Source: Crocinitomicaceae bacterium (GTDB lineage Bacteria > Bacteroidota > Bacteroidia > Flavobacteriales_D > Crocinitomicaceae). From it: DNA of 6,353 bases. How positions within the stretch are numbered: position 1 is the stretch's first letter; each line of letters opens with the position of its first letter. This document shows, piece by piece, positions 1 through 6,037 of this stretch. The notes below the pieces were generated by a model that ran no database searches, was not told the DNA's origin, and saw nothing but the letters and a program-made list of their open reading frames with translations. Made by a program: the position numbers and the translations under genes. The stretch spans positions 1 through 6,353 of the forward strand of contig JAURNA010000354.1 of NCBI GenBank assembly GCA_030830385.1, written 5' to 3'.

Positions 1-191
1 AGCGCGATATCACTCGTTTCCTGAATCGTGGGACCGTCTGCGATCGGATCTGAGAAAGGAATGCCGATTTCAATGAAATCAACTTCATGTTCGAGCAGCT
101 CATTGATATTGTCCACGAGTGATTCCTTCTTGGGATAGCCTGCGGTTACAAAAATTCCGAGTTGTTTCTGTTCTTTTCGAAATGGATTCAT
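1..191 (-). CDS. trpA: Tryptophan synthase alpha subunit, N-terminal 63 residues (cut by window edge)
   Basis: TrpA cleaves indole-3-glycerol phosphate to indole and glyceraldehyde 3-phosphate inside the cytoplasmic alpha2-beta2 tryptophan synthase; indole then tunnels to TrpB. Only the first 63 codons are present. Reading from the ATG at 191, the sequence shows FVTAGYP (residues 14-20) and EIGIPFSDPIADGPTIQ (41-57), the family signature. By alignment from memory to the E. coli enzyme, Glu41 matches catalytic Glu49 and Asp52 matches catalytic Asp60. The N-terminus is about eight residues shorter than in E. coli, which is common for the family. The start overlaps the trpB stop in an ATGA (188-191), so translational coupling with trpB is likely. 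It is the last visible gene of the operon; whether more genes follow cannot be seen. Confidence 0.96.
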   Translation of the reverse strand, partial: MNPFRKEQKQLGIFVTAGYPKKESLVDNINELLEHEVDFIEIGIPFSDPIADGPTIQETSDIA

Positions 192-1381
192 AGCGTATAA
201 TTTTCATAAGTTGACATGTCTTTATCACCTCTTCCGGAGAGATTCACTACCACGACGTCATCCTTGTTCAGTTCAATTTTGTTCAATGCTGCGAGTGCAT
301 GAGCACTTTCAAGTGCCGGGATAATGCCCTCGTTTCTACTCAATTCACCCGCGGCCTCCAGTGCTTCACTGTCCGTAATGGTCACCACTTGAGTTCGCCC
401 TATTGAAATACTATGTGCATGCAAAGGCCCGATTCCCGGATAATCCAATCCGGCTGAAATGGAATGAGGCTCAACAACTTGTCCATCACCCGTTTGCATC
501 AGTAGTGTTTTGCTTCCATGGAGAATTCCGGGTTTGCCAAGAACGGACGTGGCAGCACTCTTACCGGAGTTCAATCCCTGGCCTGCAGCTTCCACGGCAA
601 TCAGGTCAACATTCGATTCTTCGTAAAAATGATAAAACGCTCCGGCGGCATTGCTACCTCCACCAACACACGCCACGATCTTTGTTGGAGACGACGTCCC
701 GGTTTCTTCCATCAGTTGATCTCGGATTTCCCGGGAAATGATCGATTGAAAATAAGCCACAATTGTCGGATAGGGATCGGGGCCAACAACACTGCCGATC
801 AAGTAGTAAGCATCGGGATGATTGATCCATTGACGGATGGCCTCATTCGTTGCATCTTTCAGGGTCTGACTTCCCGATTCAACCGCCACAACTTCTGCGC
901 CGAGGTAGCGCATTCGTTGCACATTGGGGGCCTGCCGGGCTATGTCGTTAGCTCCCATGAATACCGTGCATTCCATTCCCATTAGCGCACAGGCCGTTGC
1001 CGTAGCCACTCCATGTTGTCCGGCGCCGGTTTCAGCAATGATTCGCGTTTTGTCCATTCTTTTTGCGAGCAAAATCTGACCAATGGCATTGTTGATTTTA
1101 TGCGAACCCGTATGGTTGAGGTCTTCGCGTTTCAGGTAGATGTTTGCTCCATGTGTACGGGACAATTTTTCGGAAAAATACAAGGGTGTCGGCCGGCCGA
1201 CATATTGCTTCAGCAAGGGAATGTACGCTTCCTGGAAATCCGAATCTTCGAATGCGTCATTGAATGCTTCTTTCAACGCTCGGACATTAGGATCGAGGAG
1301 TTCGGGAATGAACGCTCCGCCAAAATCTCCGTAAAAGCCCAGTTCGTCAGGACTGAGCGATTTGATGTGTTCTAATTTCAT
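188..1381 (-). CDS. trpB: Tryptophan synthase beta subunit
   Basis: TrpB is the PLP enzyme that condenses indole with L-serine to give L-tryptophan, in complex with TrpA. With the ATG at 1381 the protein is 397 residues, the usual TrpB1 length. Visible motifs are FYGDFGGAFIPE (16-27), the PLP-lysine motif GSHKINNA with Lys95, the catalytic-glutamate motif AETGAGQHG (116-124, Glu117), the phosphate-binding loop GGGSNA (240-245), and SGRGDKD (382-388). The frame stays open upstream to 1516, but the extra 45 residues lie inside trpF and resemble nothing in TrpB, so the start at MKLEHIK is preferred. This still leaves a 35-nt overlap with the end of trpF. No Shine-Dalgarno sequence precedes the start. 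The stop overlaps the trpA start in ATGA. No key residue is missing. Confidence 0.97.
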   Translation of the reverse strand: MKLEHIKSLSPDELGFYGDFGGAFIPELLDPNVRALKEAFNDAFEDSDFQEAYIPLLKQYVGRPTPLYFSEKLSRTHGANIYLKREDLNHTGSHKINNAIGQILLAKRMDKTRIIAETGAGQHGVATATACALMGMECTVFMGANDIARQAPNVQRMRYLGAEVVAVESGSQTLKDATNEAIRQWINHPDAYYLIGSVVGPDPYPTIVAYFQSIISREIRDQLMEETGTSSPTKIVACVGGGSNAAGAFYHFYEESNVDLIAVEAAGQGLNSGKSAATSVLGKPGILHGSKTLLMQTGDGQVVEPHSISAGLDYPGIGPLHAHSISIGRTQVVTITDSEALEAAGELSRNEGIIPALESAHALAALNKIELNKDDVVVVNLSGRGDKDMSTYENYTL

Positions 1382-1961
1382 GAATGAATGTGTTGATCTG
1401 TTCAATGTTTTTGTCACCGGGCTCTGTTTCAAACCGACTGTTGATATCAATTCCGGCAAATTGCGGATGCTTAAATGACCGGATCGATGGAATTTCAGTT
1501 GAACCGATTCCGCCACTCAGTAGAAAGGGAACCTCCAGTGTATACTGTTCCAGTAAATCCCAGTTGAACCGTATTCCCGACCCTCCGTGATTCGGTGTTT
1601 TTGTATCGAATAAGAAATAATCCACGCAGTCCGTGTAGAGACTCAATTGCTTGAAATCAAAGTCCGGACCGACTCCAAACGCCTTGATAATCTGCGCATG
1701 TTTTCTGAGTTCAGAGCAATACTCGGGAGATTCGTGACCATGACACTGCACGATGTCCAGTTGTTCAGAGCGGATGTATGTTTTTACCAGAGACAACTCC
1801 TCATCTACAAAAACACCAACTCGATTTGCCTTCATGGATTTCGGAGCAAATTCCACAGCCCTCGGCGATTTGGAATAGAAGATGAATCCTACAAAATCAA
1901 CTTGATCTGTCAACGCGTCCACCTGATCCGGTACACGAAGCCCACAAACTTTAATCAGCAT
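1347..1961 (-). CDS. trpF: Phosphoribosylanthranilate isomerase
   Basis: TrpF performs the Amadori rearrangement of N-(5-phosphoribosyl)anthranilate to CdRP, the step between TrpD and TrpC. The protein is 204 residues, normal for a stand-alone monofunctional TrpF barrel. KVCG at residues 4-7 supplies the general-base cysteine (Cys6), and FDTKTPNHGGSG (118-129) contains Asp119, the equivalent of the general acid Asp126 of the Thermotoga enzyme. LSGGI (148-152) and GIDINSRFETEPGDKN (170-185) form the C-terminal phosphate-binding region. The start overlaps the end of trpC by 11 nt and the end overlaps the trpB start by about 35 nt, so the three genes are probably translationally coupled. It is not fused to trpC, unlike in enterobacteria. 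Confidence 0.96.
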   Translation of the reverse strand: MLIKVCGLRVPDQVDALTDQVDFVGFIFYSKSPRAVEFAPKSMKANRVGVFVDEELSLVKTYIRSEQLDIVQCHGHESPEYCSELRKHAQIIKAFGVGPDFDFKQLSLYTDCVDYFLFDTKTPNHGGSGIRFNWDLLEQYTLEVPFLLSGGIGSTEIPSIRSFKHPQFAGIDINSRFETEPGDKNIEQINTFIHEIRTHQIAQS

Positions 1962-2742
1962 GATGAACCGGTTTTAGTTGCAGTCGTTTGAGTTCTTCTC
2001 CCGGACTGGATGCTCTCAACAAATGTTCTCCAATCAATGCCCCCCGATATCCGAGGTGAGCCATTTTTTGAATCTCTTCCGGACGACGGATGCCCGATTC
2101 CGTGATATGAACCGCATGAGAAGGGAGATAGCGAATCATTTCTTCCGAGATGGTCAAGTCGGTGCACTGGCGCTTGAGATCCCGGTTGTTTACACCAATC
2201 AGGTTCACTTGGTCGTTTAGTTTTTCAATGCTTTCCGGAGCGTGAACTTCCGCCAGGACTTCAAGATCGAGAGCTTGTGCTACCAATGTCAAATGAAGGA
2301 TTTCTTCCTTTGTAAGTGCTTCGGTAATCAATAAAATGGCATCTGCGCCAAAAGCTTTTGCTTCAAACAACTGAATCTCATCAACAATGAAATCTTTGCG
2401 TAAAACGGGAATTGAGACTTCATTGTTAACGGTCAAAAGATCGTCTCGACTGCCGGAAAAGAAACGTTCATTGGTGAGCACGGAAATGCCCGCGGCACCG
2501 TTCTTTTCGTATTCATGCGCAATGGAACTCACGGTAAGCGACGGTCGAATGGCACCTCCACTCGGTGAACTGCGCTTGATTTCTGCAATAATTCCGAATT
2601 CACGACTCGTAATTGACCGACACAAGGAATTCAGGGGTCGGGAGAAGTTCGGATGTTCCTCGAAGTGCTTATAGGTGTAAACCGATCGCAATTTTTTCAC
2701 GCGTTCACGCTGATCGGCAAGGATGGTTTTTAAGATGTTCAT
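1951..2742 (-). CDS. trpC: Indole-3-glycerol phosphate synthase
   Basis: TrpC closes the indole ring, converting CdRP to indole-3-glycerol phosphate with loss of CO2 and water. The 263-residue protein is a complete monofunctional beta/alpha barrel. Catalytic motifs occur in the usual order: IAEIKRSSPSGG (52-63, with Glu54 and Lys56), LRKDFIVDEIQ (114-124, Lys116), LAEVH (163-167, Glu165), GVNNRDL (183-189, Asn185 and Arg187) and ITESGI (213-218, Glu215 and Ser216). Residue roles are assigned by comparison from memory with the Sulfolobus enzyme. The start overlaps the trpD stop in ATGA (2739-2742). The last codons overlap trpF. An A-rich stretch, not a Shine-Dalgarno sequence, precedes the ATG. 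Confidence 0.97.
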   Translation of the reverse strand: MNILKTILADQRERVKKLRSVYTYKHFEEHPNFSRPLNSLCRSITSREFGIIAEIKRSSPSGGAIRPSLTVSSIAHEYEKNGAAGISVLTNERFFSGSRDDLLTVNNEVSIPVLRKDFIVDEIQLFEAKAFGADAILLITEALTKEEILHLTLVAQALDLEVLAEVHAPESIEKLNDQVNLIGVNNRDLKRQCTDLTISEEMIRYLPSHAVHITESGIRRPEEIQKMAHLGYRGALIGEHLLRASSPGEELKRLQLKPVHHAD

Positions 2743-3725
2743 GATGCGATTTTTTTGAAGTGATTGTACCCCTTTCCGGATTGTATGACCGACAACGCTT
2801 CGGTAAAGAGTTCGTCAAGTTTCGTTTCCGGGTGGTACAGTTGAAGACCAAGCGCCACATTAATGGCAACGGCATGGTGTTGGGCAGAAGAACCCTCTCC
2901 CTTGAGAATGTTCAGAAAAAGAGAAGCCGAGGCGTTTACATCCTCTCCGGAATACAGGGATTCTGGCGCAAGGGTCGAAACGCCTACATGTTCAGGACGA
3001 ACCACAAATTGACGTTCATTACTGATTACCGTCGCTGAGTCTGTGAGTGTCACTTCGTCGTATCCATCTAGGTTGTGAACCACTGCGTATGCCTGTCGTT
3101 TACCACGCAATAGGTGTCCATACAAGTGCATTAAGTCACTACTGAAAGTACCCGTAAGCTGGTATCCCGGTTGTGCCGGATTCACCAACGGACCCAGGCA
3201 GTTGAATACAGTTCGGGTAGCCAATGCTTTGCGAACGGGCATTACTTTTTTAACGGTTGGATGAAAAAGCGGAGCATGGACGAAGCAGATTCCTCGTTGC
3301 TTCAATTGGCGCTCGAGGGTAGAAGAATCATCGGTAAAGGAAATGCCCAATGCCTCTAGTACGGTGGATGATCCACACCGGGAACTTACGCCATAATTGC
3401 CGTGTTTCACAACCTGGGTTCCCATCGCAGAGAGGATGATCGCGGCACCCGTAGAAATGTTGAAGGTGTTTTTTCCATCTCCGCCCGTACCACAAACGTC
3501 TATTGCGTTGCTTGCGTCAAGAGAAATCGGTCGGCACAGTTCCAACAAAGCATCGCGAAATCCCTGAAGTTCTTCCAGATGAAGCCCCTTCATGCGCAAT
3601 GCGATCAGAATGGCACTGATTTCATTGCTTTCAATGGCATCTGCGTCAATTTCGTGAATGAATTGATGAGCTTCTTCGCGGCTCAGTGACTGATGATCCA
3701 ATAGTTTTTCCAGCGATGAATTCAT
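2739..3725 (-). CDS. trpD: Anthranilate phosphoribosyltransferase
   Basis: TrpD transfers the phosphoribosyl group of PRPP to anthranilate. The protein is 328 residues, within the normal range for a stand-alone TrpD of the nucleoside phosphorylase/phosphoribosyltransferase class III fold. An N-terminal helical domain (about 1-70) is followed by the PRPP-binding VCGTGGDGKNTFNIST (77-92), KHGNYGVSSRCGSS (107-120), the anthranilate-side PVRKALATRTVFNCLGPLVNP (165-185), and the metal-binding DGYDE (222-226). All key motifs are intact. It overlaps trpG upstream and trpC downstream by 4 nt each (ATGA), which suggests coupled synthesis. In many proteobacteria trpG and trpD are fused; here they are separate. 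Confidence 0.97.
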   Translation of the reverse strand: MNSSLEKLLDHQSLSREEAHQFIHEIDADAIESNEISAILIALRMKGLHLEELQGFRDALLELCRPISLDASNAIDVCGTGGDGKNTFNISTGAAIILSAMGTQVVKHGNYGVSSRCGSSTVLEALGISFTDDSSTLERQLKQRGICFVHAPLFHPTVKKVMPVRKALATRTVFNCLGPLVNPAQPGYQLTGTFSSDLMHLYGHLLRGKRQAYAVVHNLDGYDEVTLTDSATVISNERQFVVRPEHVGVSTLAPESLYSGEDVNASASLFLNILKGEGSSAQHHAVAINVALGLQLYHPETKLDELFTEALSVIQSGKGYNHFKKIAS

Positions 3726-4297
3726 GAGAATGTGGATATAAAATTTCGAATGATGGTTCTTCCTTCGGGCGTCAAAATAGATTCCGGATGAAACTGAACC
3801 CCGAACAATGGAAGTTCGTCGTGTTCCATGGCCATGATTATGCCGTCATCGGTGTGCGCTGTGGTAGTGAAATCCGGGGGAGGGGCGGCAACTCTCCAGC
3901 TGTGATACCGTCCTACGTCGATGTGTTTGGGGAGTTGACTCAGCAAACGACTGCTTCCGGTTCGTTTAATTCGCGAAGCTTTCCCGTGTACCGGAATCGT
4001 TTCCTGTTCGAGTTTGGTTCCAAAATGCATGGCCATAGCCTGATGTCCAAGGCATACTCCCAGAATGGGTTTGGAAGAGGTGTATTTTGACAGAATTTCC
4101 AGAAGTTTGCCGGCATTTTCAGGTCGACCGGGCCCTGGTGAAAGCAGGAGAGCATCGGCCTCATCGAGTATGGACAGATCGGAAAGAGCCTCGTCGTCAT
4201 TTCGATAAGAAATGACCTTACAATCTTCTTCCCGAACATAGCGGATGAGGTTGTGGACGAAAGAGTCGTAATTATCAATGACTGCAACGGTTTTCAT
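3722..4297 (-). CDS. trpG: Anthranilate synthase component II, glutamine amidotransferase
   Basis: TrpG hydrolyses glutamine and passes ammonia to TrpE, together forming anthranilate synthase. The 191-residue protein is a class I glutamine amidotransferase domain of standard length. It shows DNYDSFVHNL (8-17), the oxyanion region LLLSPGPGRPENAG (50-63), the nucleophile elbow GVCLGHQAM with Cys82, YHS (131-133), and GVQFHPES (166-173) with His170 and Glu172 completing the triad. The start overlaps the trpE stop by 4 nt (ATGA). Such subunits may also serve 4-amino-4-deoxychorismate synthase (PabA role) where no second copy exists; that cannot be judged here, but the operon position makes the Trp role clear. 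Confidence 0.96.
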   Translation of the reverse strand: MKTVAVIDNYDSFVHNLIRYVREEDCKVISYRNDDEALSDLSILDEADALLLSPGPGRPENAGKLLEILSKYTSSKPILGVCLGHQAMAMHFGTKLEQETIPVHGKASRIKRTGSSRLLSQLPKHIDVGRYHSWRVAAPPPDFTTTAHTDDGIIMAMEHDELPLFGVQFHPESILTPEGRTIIRNFISTFS

Positions 4298-5688
4298 GAG
4301 ATGGAATGTTGAGGGATGAATTGATCCCGGGTTTGGTAAATAGCCTGTCTGACTGCTCTGAGTTTGTGATGTACTTCGGCAACTTCCCGATGGGGTTCTG
4401 AGTCGATGACAATTCCTGCTCCTGCCCGATAGTGAAGCGTGCCATTCATACTCAGAATGCTGCGGATCACAATTGCTGTATTGATGTCACCCGTTGCACT
4501 GAACAGACCGATGCAACCTCCGTAAAATTCGCGGGGAACCGGCTCGTAATGCCGTATGAGTTCCAATGCACGGGGCTTGGGTGTTCCCGACAGCGTCCCG
4601 GCAGGAAACGACCGGGTTAACGCTTTGATTCCTTCGTTGCGGATCAGGTCTCCTGTAACGCGGGACACAAGATGAATAACGTGGCTAAAATGCTGCACTT
4701 CCTTGTAGGATTCAACCTGTACTTGGTTGCATTCACGGCTCAAATCATTCCGGGCAAGGTCTACAAGCATGGTGTGCTCGGCATTTTCTTTCTCACTCTG
4801 AATCAGGTACTCAAGCGCTTGCTGATCAATTGTTGCATCTCCTGATTTGGGAACCGTTCCGGCGATAGGGTGGATTTCAGCCTTGCTGTCGCGAATGATC
4901 ATCTGGGCTTCGGGTGACGACCCCATCAAACGATAATCTTCGAAATCGAAATAGAATAAGTACGGCGAAGGATTCAATCTCCTCAACTCACGATACACCT
5001 GAAAATCGTCCCCAAAATAATCCTGTTCGAATGCATTGCTCAACACCAACTGGAAGACTTCACCCTTCTGACATTGATCAATCCCATCAACCACACGATT
5101 GTGAAATTCTTCGTCTGATAGCATGGAGCGTTCCCGGCCCAGTGTTTCGAACGGAAGAATTTGCTTTTCTGCCCCTTGCAGGAGCTTCTCAATGGAAATT
5201 CCCGACTCGATGGGTGTAAAACTGTTTTCAAGAATGTATCCGGTATCGGTGAAATGATCAAGCACAATCAGGTAGCGAAAGAGAAAGAGATGCGCAAGTG
5301 GCAACCGAAGATTCGGAGGGAAATCCGTATGATGCGTTTCGTCCACATGGCTGAACTCAAAGCCGAATCTTCCAAAGAAGCCATTGCCTTCGGGTTGCCT
5401 GAACGCAAAATTACCGAGTACCTTCTGTAGCTGTTCTCCAAGATCATCTTCGGGTCGAATCCGTTGAGATTCTGTCTTTTCGGGAAGACGAATGCGTATT
5501 TCAGAGGGAAGTACGTTGATTTCCGAGATCGGATCGAGTCCGATGAAGGATTTACTATTCTGTCGGGAATGGTAATCGTTACTCTCGAGAAGACAAACTT
5601 TCCGAAAACGATTTCGACATGCCAGATACAACTCTACAGGAGTATACATGTCGGCATTAAATGGAGTTTGTGTTGAAAAAATAATCAT
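4294..5688 (-). CDS. trpE: Anthranilate synthase component I
   Basis: TrpE converts chorismate plus ammonia to anthranilate and pyruvate, the committed step to tryptophan. From the ATG at 5688 it is 464 residues. LLES (33-36) and NPSPYLFYF (239-247) match the two parts of the Trp feedback pocket of the family, so allosteric inhibition by Trp is expected. The chorismate-binding domain shows PIAGT (274-278), EHTMLVDLARNDLSR (304-318), FPAGTLSGTPKPRALELI (361-378) and GAGIVIDSEPHREVAE (423-438). The frame stays open to a TTG at 5730, but that codon lies inside the attenuator terminator, so 5688 is preferred; an ATG at 5649 would cut into the conserved N-terminus. There is no Shine-Dalgarno sequence. 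Expression is probably controlled by the upstream leader peptide and terminator. Confidence 0.97.
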   Translation of the reverse strand: MIIFSTQTPFNADMYTPVELYLACRNRFRKVCLLESNDYHSRQNSKSFIGLDPISEINVLPSEIRIRLPEKTESQRIRPEDDLGEQLQKVLGNFAFRQPEGNGFFGRFGFEFSHVDETHHTDFPPNLRLPLAHLFLFRYLIVLDHFTDTGYILENSFTPIESGISIEKLLQGAEKQILPFETLGRERSMLSDEEFHNRVVDGIDQCQKGEVFQLVLSNAFEQDYFGDDFQVYRELRRLNPSPYLFYFDFEDYRLMGSSPEAQMIIRDSKAEIHPIAGTVPKSGDATIDQQALEYLIQSEKENAEHTMLVDLARNDLSRECNQVQVESYKEVQHFSHVIHLVSRVTGDLIRNEGIKALTRSFPAGTLSGTPKPRALELIRHYEPVPREFYGGCIGLFSATGDINTAIVIRSILSMNGTLHYRAGAGIVIDSEPHREVAEVHHKLRAVRQAIYQTRDQFIPQHSIS

Positions 5689-5705
5689 GATAAAAAATGA
5701 AGGAT

Positions 5706-5734
5706 AAAAAAACGGCTTATCGTGTGACAAGCCG
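5706..5734 (-). terminator. Intrinsic terminator (attenuator) upstream of trpE
   Basis: Reading the minus strand from 5734 down, CGGCTTGT pairs with ATAAGCCG (8 bp including one G-U) around the 6-nt loop CACACG, followed at once by seven T (5712-5706). It lies 26 nt after the leader stop codon and ends 17 nt before the trpE ATG. Nothing but a Trp-rich leader ORF lies upstream on this strand, so its role must be premature termination of the trp transcript. Confidence 0.92.
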
Positions 5735-5767
5735 CTTCCAAAATGTATTCAGGTACATACTAGCGCC
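5730..5767 (-). promoter_or_regulatory. Candidate antiterminator helix of the trp leader
   Basis: On the minus-strand RNA, 5767-5762 (GGCGCU, the end of the last Trp codon, the Arg codon and the first base of the stop) can pair with 5736-5730 (AGCGGCU): five Watson-Crick pairs and one G-U, with G5732 bulged. This consumes part of the 5' arm of the terminator. A ribosome stalled at the three Trp codons (5801-5793) would leave 5767-5762 free; a ribosome at the stop codon would cover it. The order fits classical attenuation. The helix was found by eye and its energy was not computed. Confidence 0.5.
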
Positions 5768-5840
5768 AGGCACACCAATCGTTTGTCGATGTCCACCACC
5801 AGTCTTGGTTTGCTACAGTATGTTTAAATGTTTCATTCAT
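5760..5840 (-). CDS. trpL: trp operon leader peptide (26 residues, five Trp)
   Basis: This short ORF runs from the ATG at 5840 to TAG at 5762-5760 and encodes 26 residues. It begins MNETFKHTVANQD, has WWW at 14-16, and Trp again at 22 and 25. Five Trp in 26 residues is far above background, and it is followed by an intrinsic terminator and then trpE. It is therefore read as a leader peptide whose translation senses charged tRNA-Trp; the peptide itself probably has no function. ACCAA (5809-5805) can pair with TTGGT (5778-5774), giving a 5-bp hairpin that encloses the WWW codons and might act as the 1:2 hairpin. No Shine-Dalgarno sequence precedes the start. The peptide is not similar in sequence to the E. 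coli TrpL beyond its Trp content. Confidence 0.93.
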   Translation of the reverse strand: MNETFKHTVANQDWWWTSTNDWCAWR

Positions 5841-5845
5841 CGAAA

Positions 5846-5877
5846 CAAATATCAGGAATAAATTTTGAGAAAAACAA
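5846..5877 (-). promoter_or_regulatory. Possible Bacteroidota-type promoter for the trp operon
   Basis: On the minus strand, GATATTTG (5853-5846) matches the TAnnTTTG -7 consensus of Bacteroidota in five of six fixed positions, and a TTG (5877-5875) lies 21 nt upstream, near the usual -33 spacing. It would start transcription almost at the leader ATG (5840), giving a very short or absent 5' untranslated region, which argues for caution. AT-rich sequence makes chance matches easy. Confidence 0.3.
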
Positions 5878-5916
5878 CAACCATCTCGATTTTTTTTTCT
5901 CCCTTTGTACCGGAAC

Positions 5917-5964
5917 ATGAACGCAAAAAACACATTTAACGGGTCTTGGGATGCTTATGAATAA
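5917..5964 (+). CDS. Candidate aromatic leader peptide (15 residues, one Phe, Trp and Tyr each)
   Basis: The ORF from ATG 5917 to TAA 5962-5964 encodes MNAKNTFNGSWDAYE. It is the only sensible ORF between the promoter core and the terminator that precedes the DAHP synthase gene. It carries exactly one codon each for phenylalanine (5935-5937), tryptophan (5947-5949) and tyrosine (5956-5958), the three end products of the pathway the downstream gene starts. By position it mirrors trpL on the other strand. Both begin MN and continue to a Thr-Phe pair encoded by the same 8-mer, ACATTTAA. Unlike classical leaders it has no run of regulatory codons, so sensing of one amino acid would be weak and the reading as a leader peptide is an inference. 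No Shine-Dalgarno sequence precedes it. Confidence 0.62.
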   Translation: MNAKNTFNGSWDAYE

Positions 5965-6010
5965 AGCGTTCGGGGAATGTTATTGAAATAAATAGGAGAG
6001 CCCGTTTCGC
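5919..6010 (+). promoter_or_regulatory. Candidate alternative pairings (1:2 and 2:3) of the DAHP synthase leader RNA
   Basis: Segment 1, GAACGC (5919-5924), is the exact reverse complement of GCGTTC (5966-5971) in segment 2, just after the leader stop codon. Segment 2, GCGTTCGGG (5966-5974), can instead pair with the terminator 5' arm CCCGTTTCGC (6001-6010): four pairs CGGG/CCCG and three pairs GCG/CGC around a small internal loop. A second competitor for the same arm is AACGGG (5938-5943), complementary to CCCGTT (6001-6006). These give a 1:2, 2:3, 3:4 layout like classical attenuators. Energies were not computed. Confidence 0.45.
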
Positions 6011-6030
6011 AGAGTGAGACGGGTTTTTTT
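6001..6030 (+). terminator. Intrinsic terminator (probable attenuator) upstream of DAHP synthase
   Basis: CCCGTTTCGC (6001-6010) pairs with GTGAGACGGG (6014-6023) over 10 bp, two of them G-U, around the loop AGA; seven T follow (6024-6030). The T run is only on the plus-strand side, so it works toward the DAHP synthase gene, whose ATG is 7 nt further on. No full-length gene lies upstream on this strand to need a terminator, which makes attenuation the best reading. Confidence 0.88.
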
Positions 6031-6037
6031 GTACAGA

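Larger units (their letters stand above)
5689..6037. promoter_or_regulatory. Divergent regulatory region with two back-to-back leader/attenuator units
   Basis: These 349 bp separate trpE from the divergent DAHP synthase gene. From left to right they hold the trp terminator, the trp leader peptide, a 76-bp core (5841-5916) that must carry both promoters, the plus-strand leader peptide and its terminator. The core contains a run of nine T at 5890-5898. Bacteroidota-type -7 boxes can be seen only as imperfect matches: GATATTTG on the minus strand, and AAATTTTG (5860-5867) or TCCCTTTG (5900-5907) on the plus strand, the latter two without a convincing upstream TTTG. No clear repressor operator palindrome was found in the core. 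Confidence 0.8.

Noticed and set aside
403..985. Plus-strand ORFs of 112 and 155 codons opposite trpB
   Set aside because: They are antisense shadows of a strongly conserved gene; no recognisable domain or initiation signal. The same applies to the other plus-strand ORFs within 1-5688 and to the minus-strand ORF at 6054-6239.
1382..1516. 45-residue N-terminal extension of trpB
   Set aside because: It lies wholly within trpF in another frame and does not resemble TrpB; length and motif spacing fit the ATG at 1381.
3940..4287. 115-codon minus-strand ORF inside trpG
   Set aside because: Frame-shifted shadow of trpG, which is intact with its catalytic triad.
5689..5730. Longer trpE beginning at TTG 5730 (14 extra residues)
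   Set aside because: The added codons are the terminator hairpin loop, its 3' arm and the T run; the ATG at 5688 gives the conserved TrpE N-terminus.
5890..5898. Run of nine T as the tail of a third terminator
   Set aside because: No stable GC-rich stem lies directly upstream on the plus strand; it is more likely a poly(dA:dT) tract in the promoter core.
6001..6030. Reading the hairpin as a terminator for minus-strand transcription or a bidirectional terminator
   Set aside because: The minus strand has no T run after the stem, and no gene on the minus strand to the right is visible ending there.
6014..6037. GTG 6014, in frame with DAHP synthase and 13 nt after AGGAGAG
   Set aside because: It would place the start inside the terminator 3' arm, with long spacing, and add eight residues not typical of the family.
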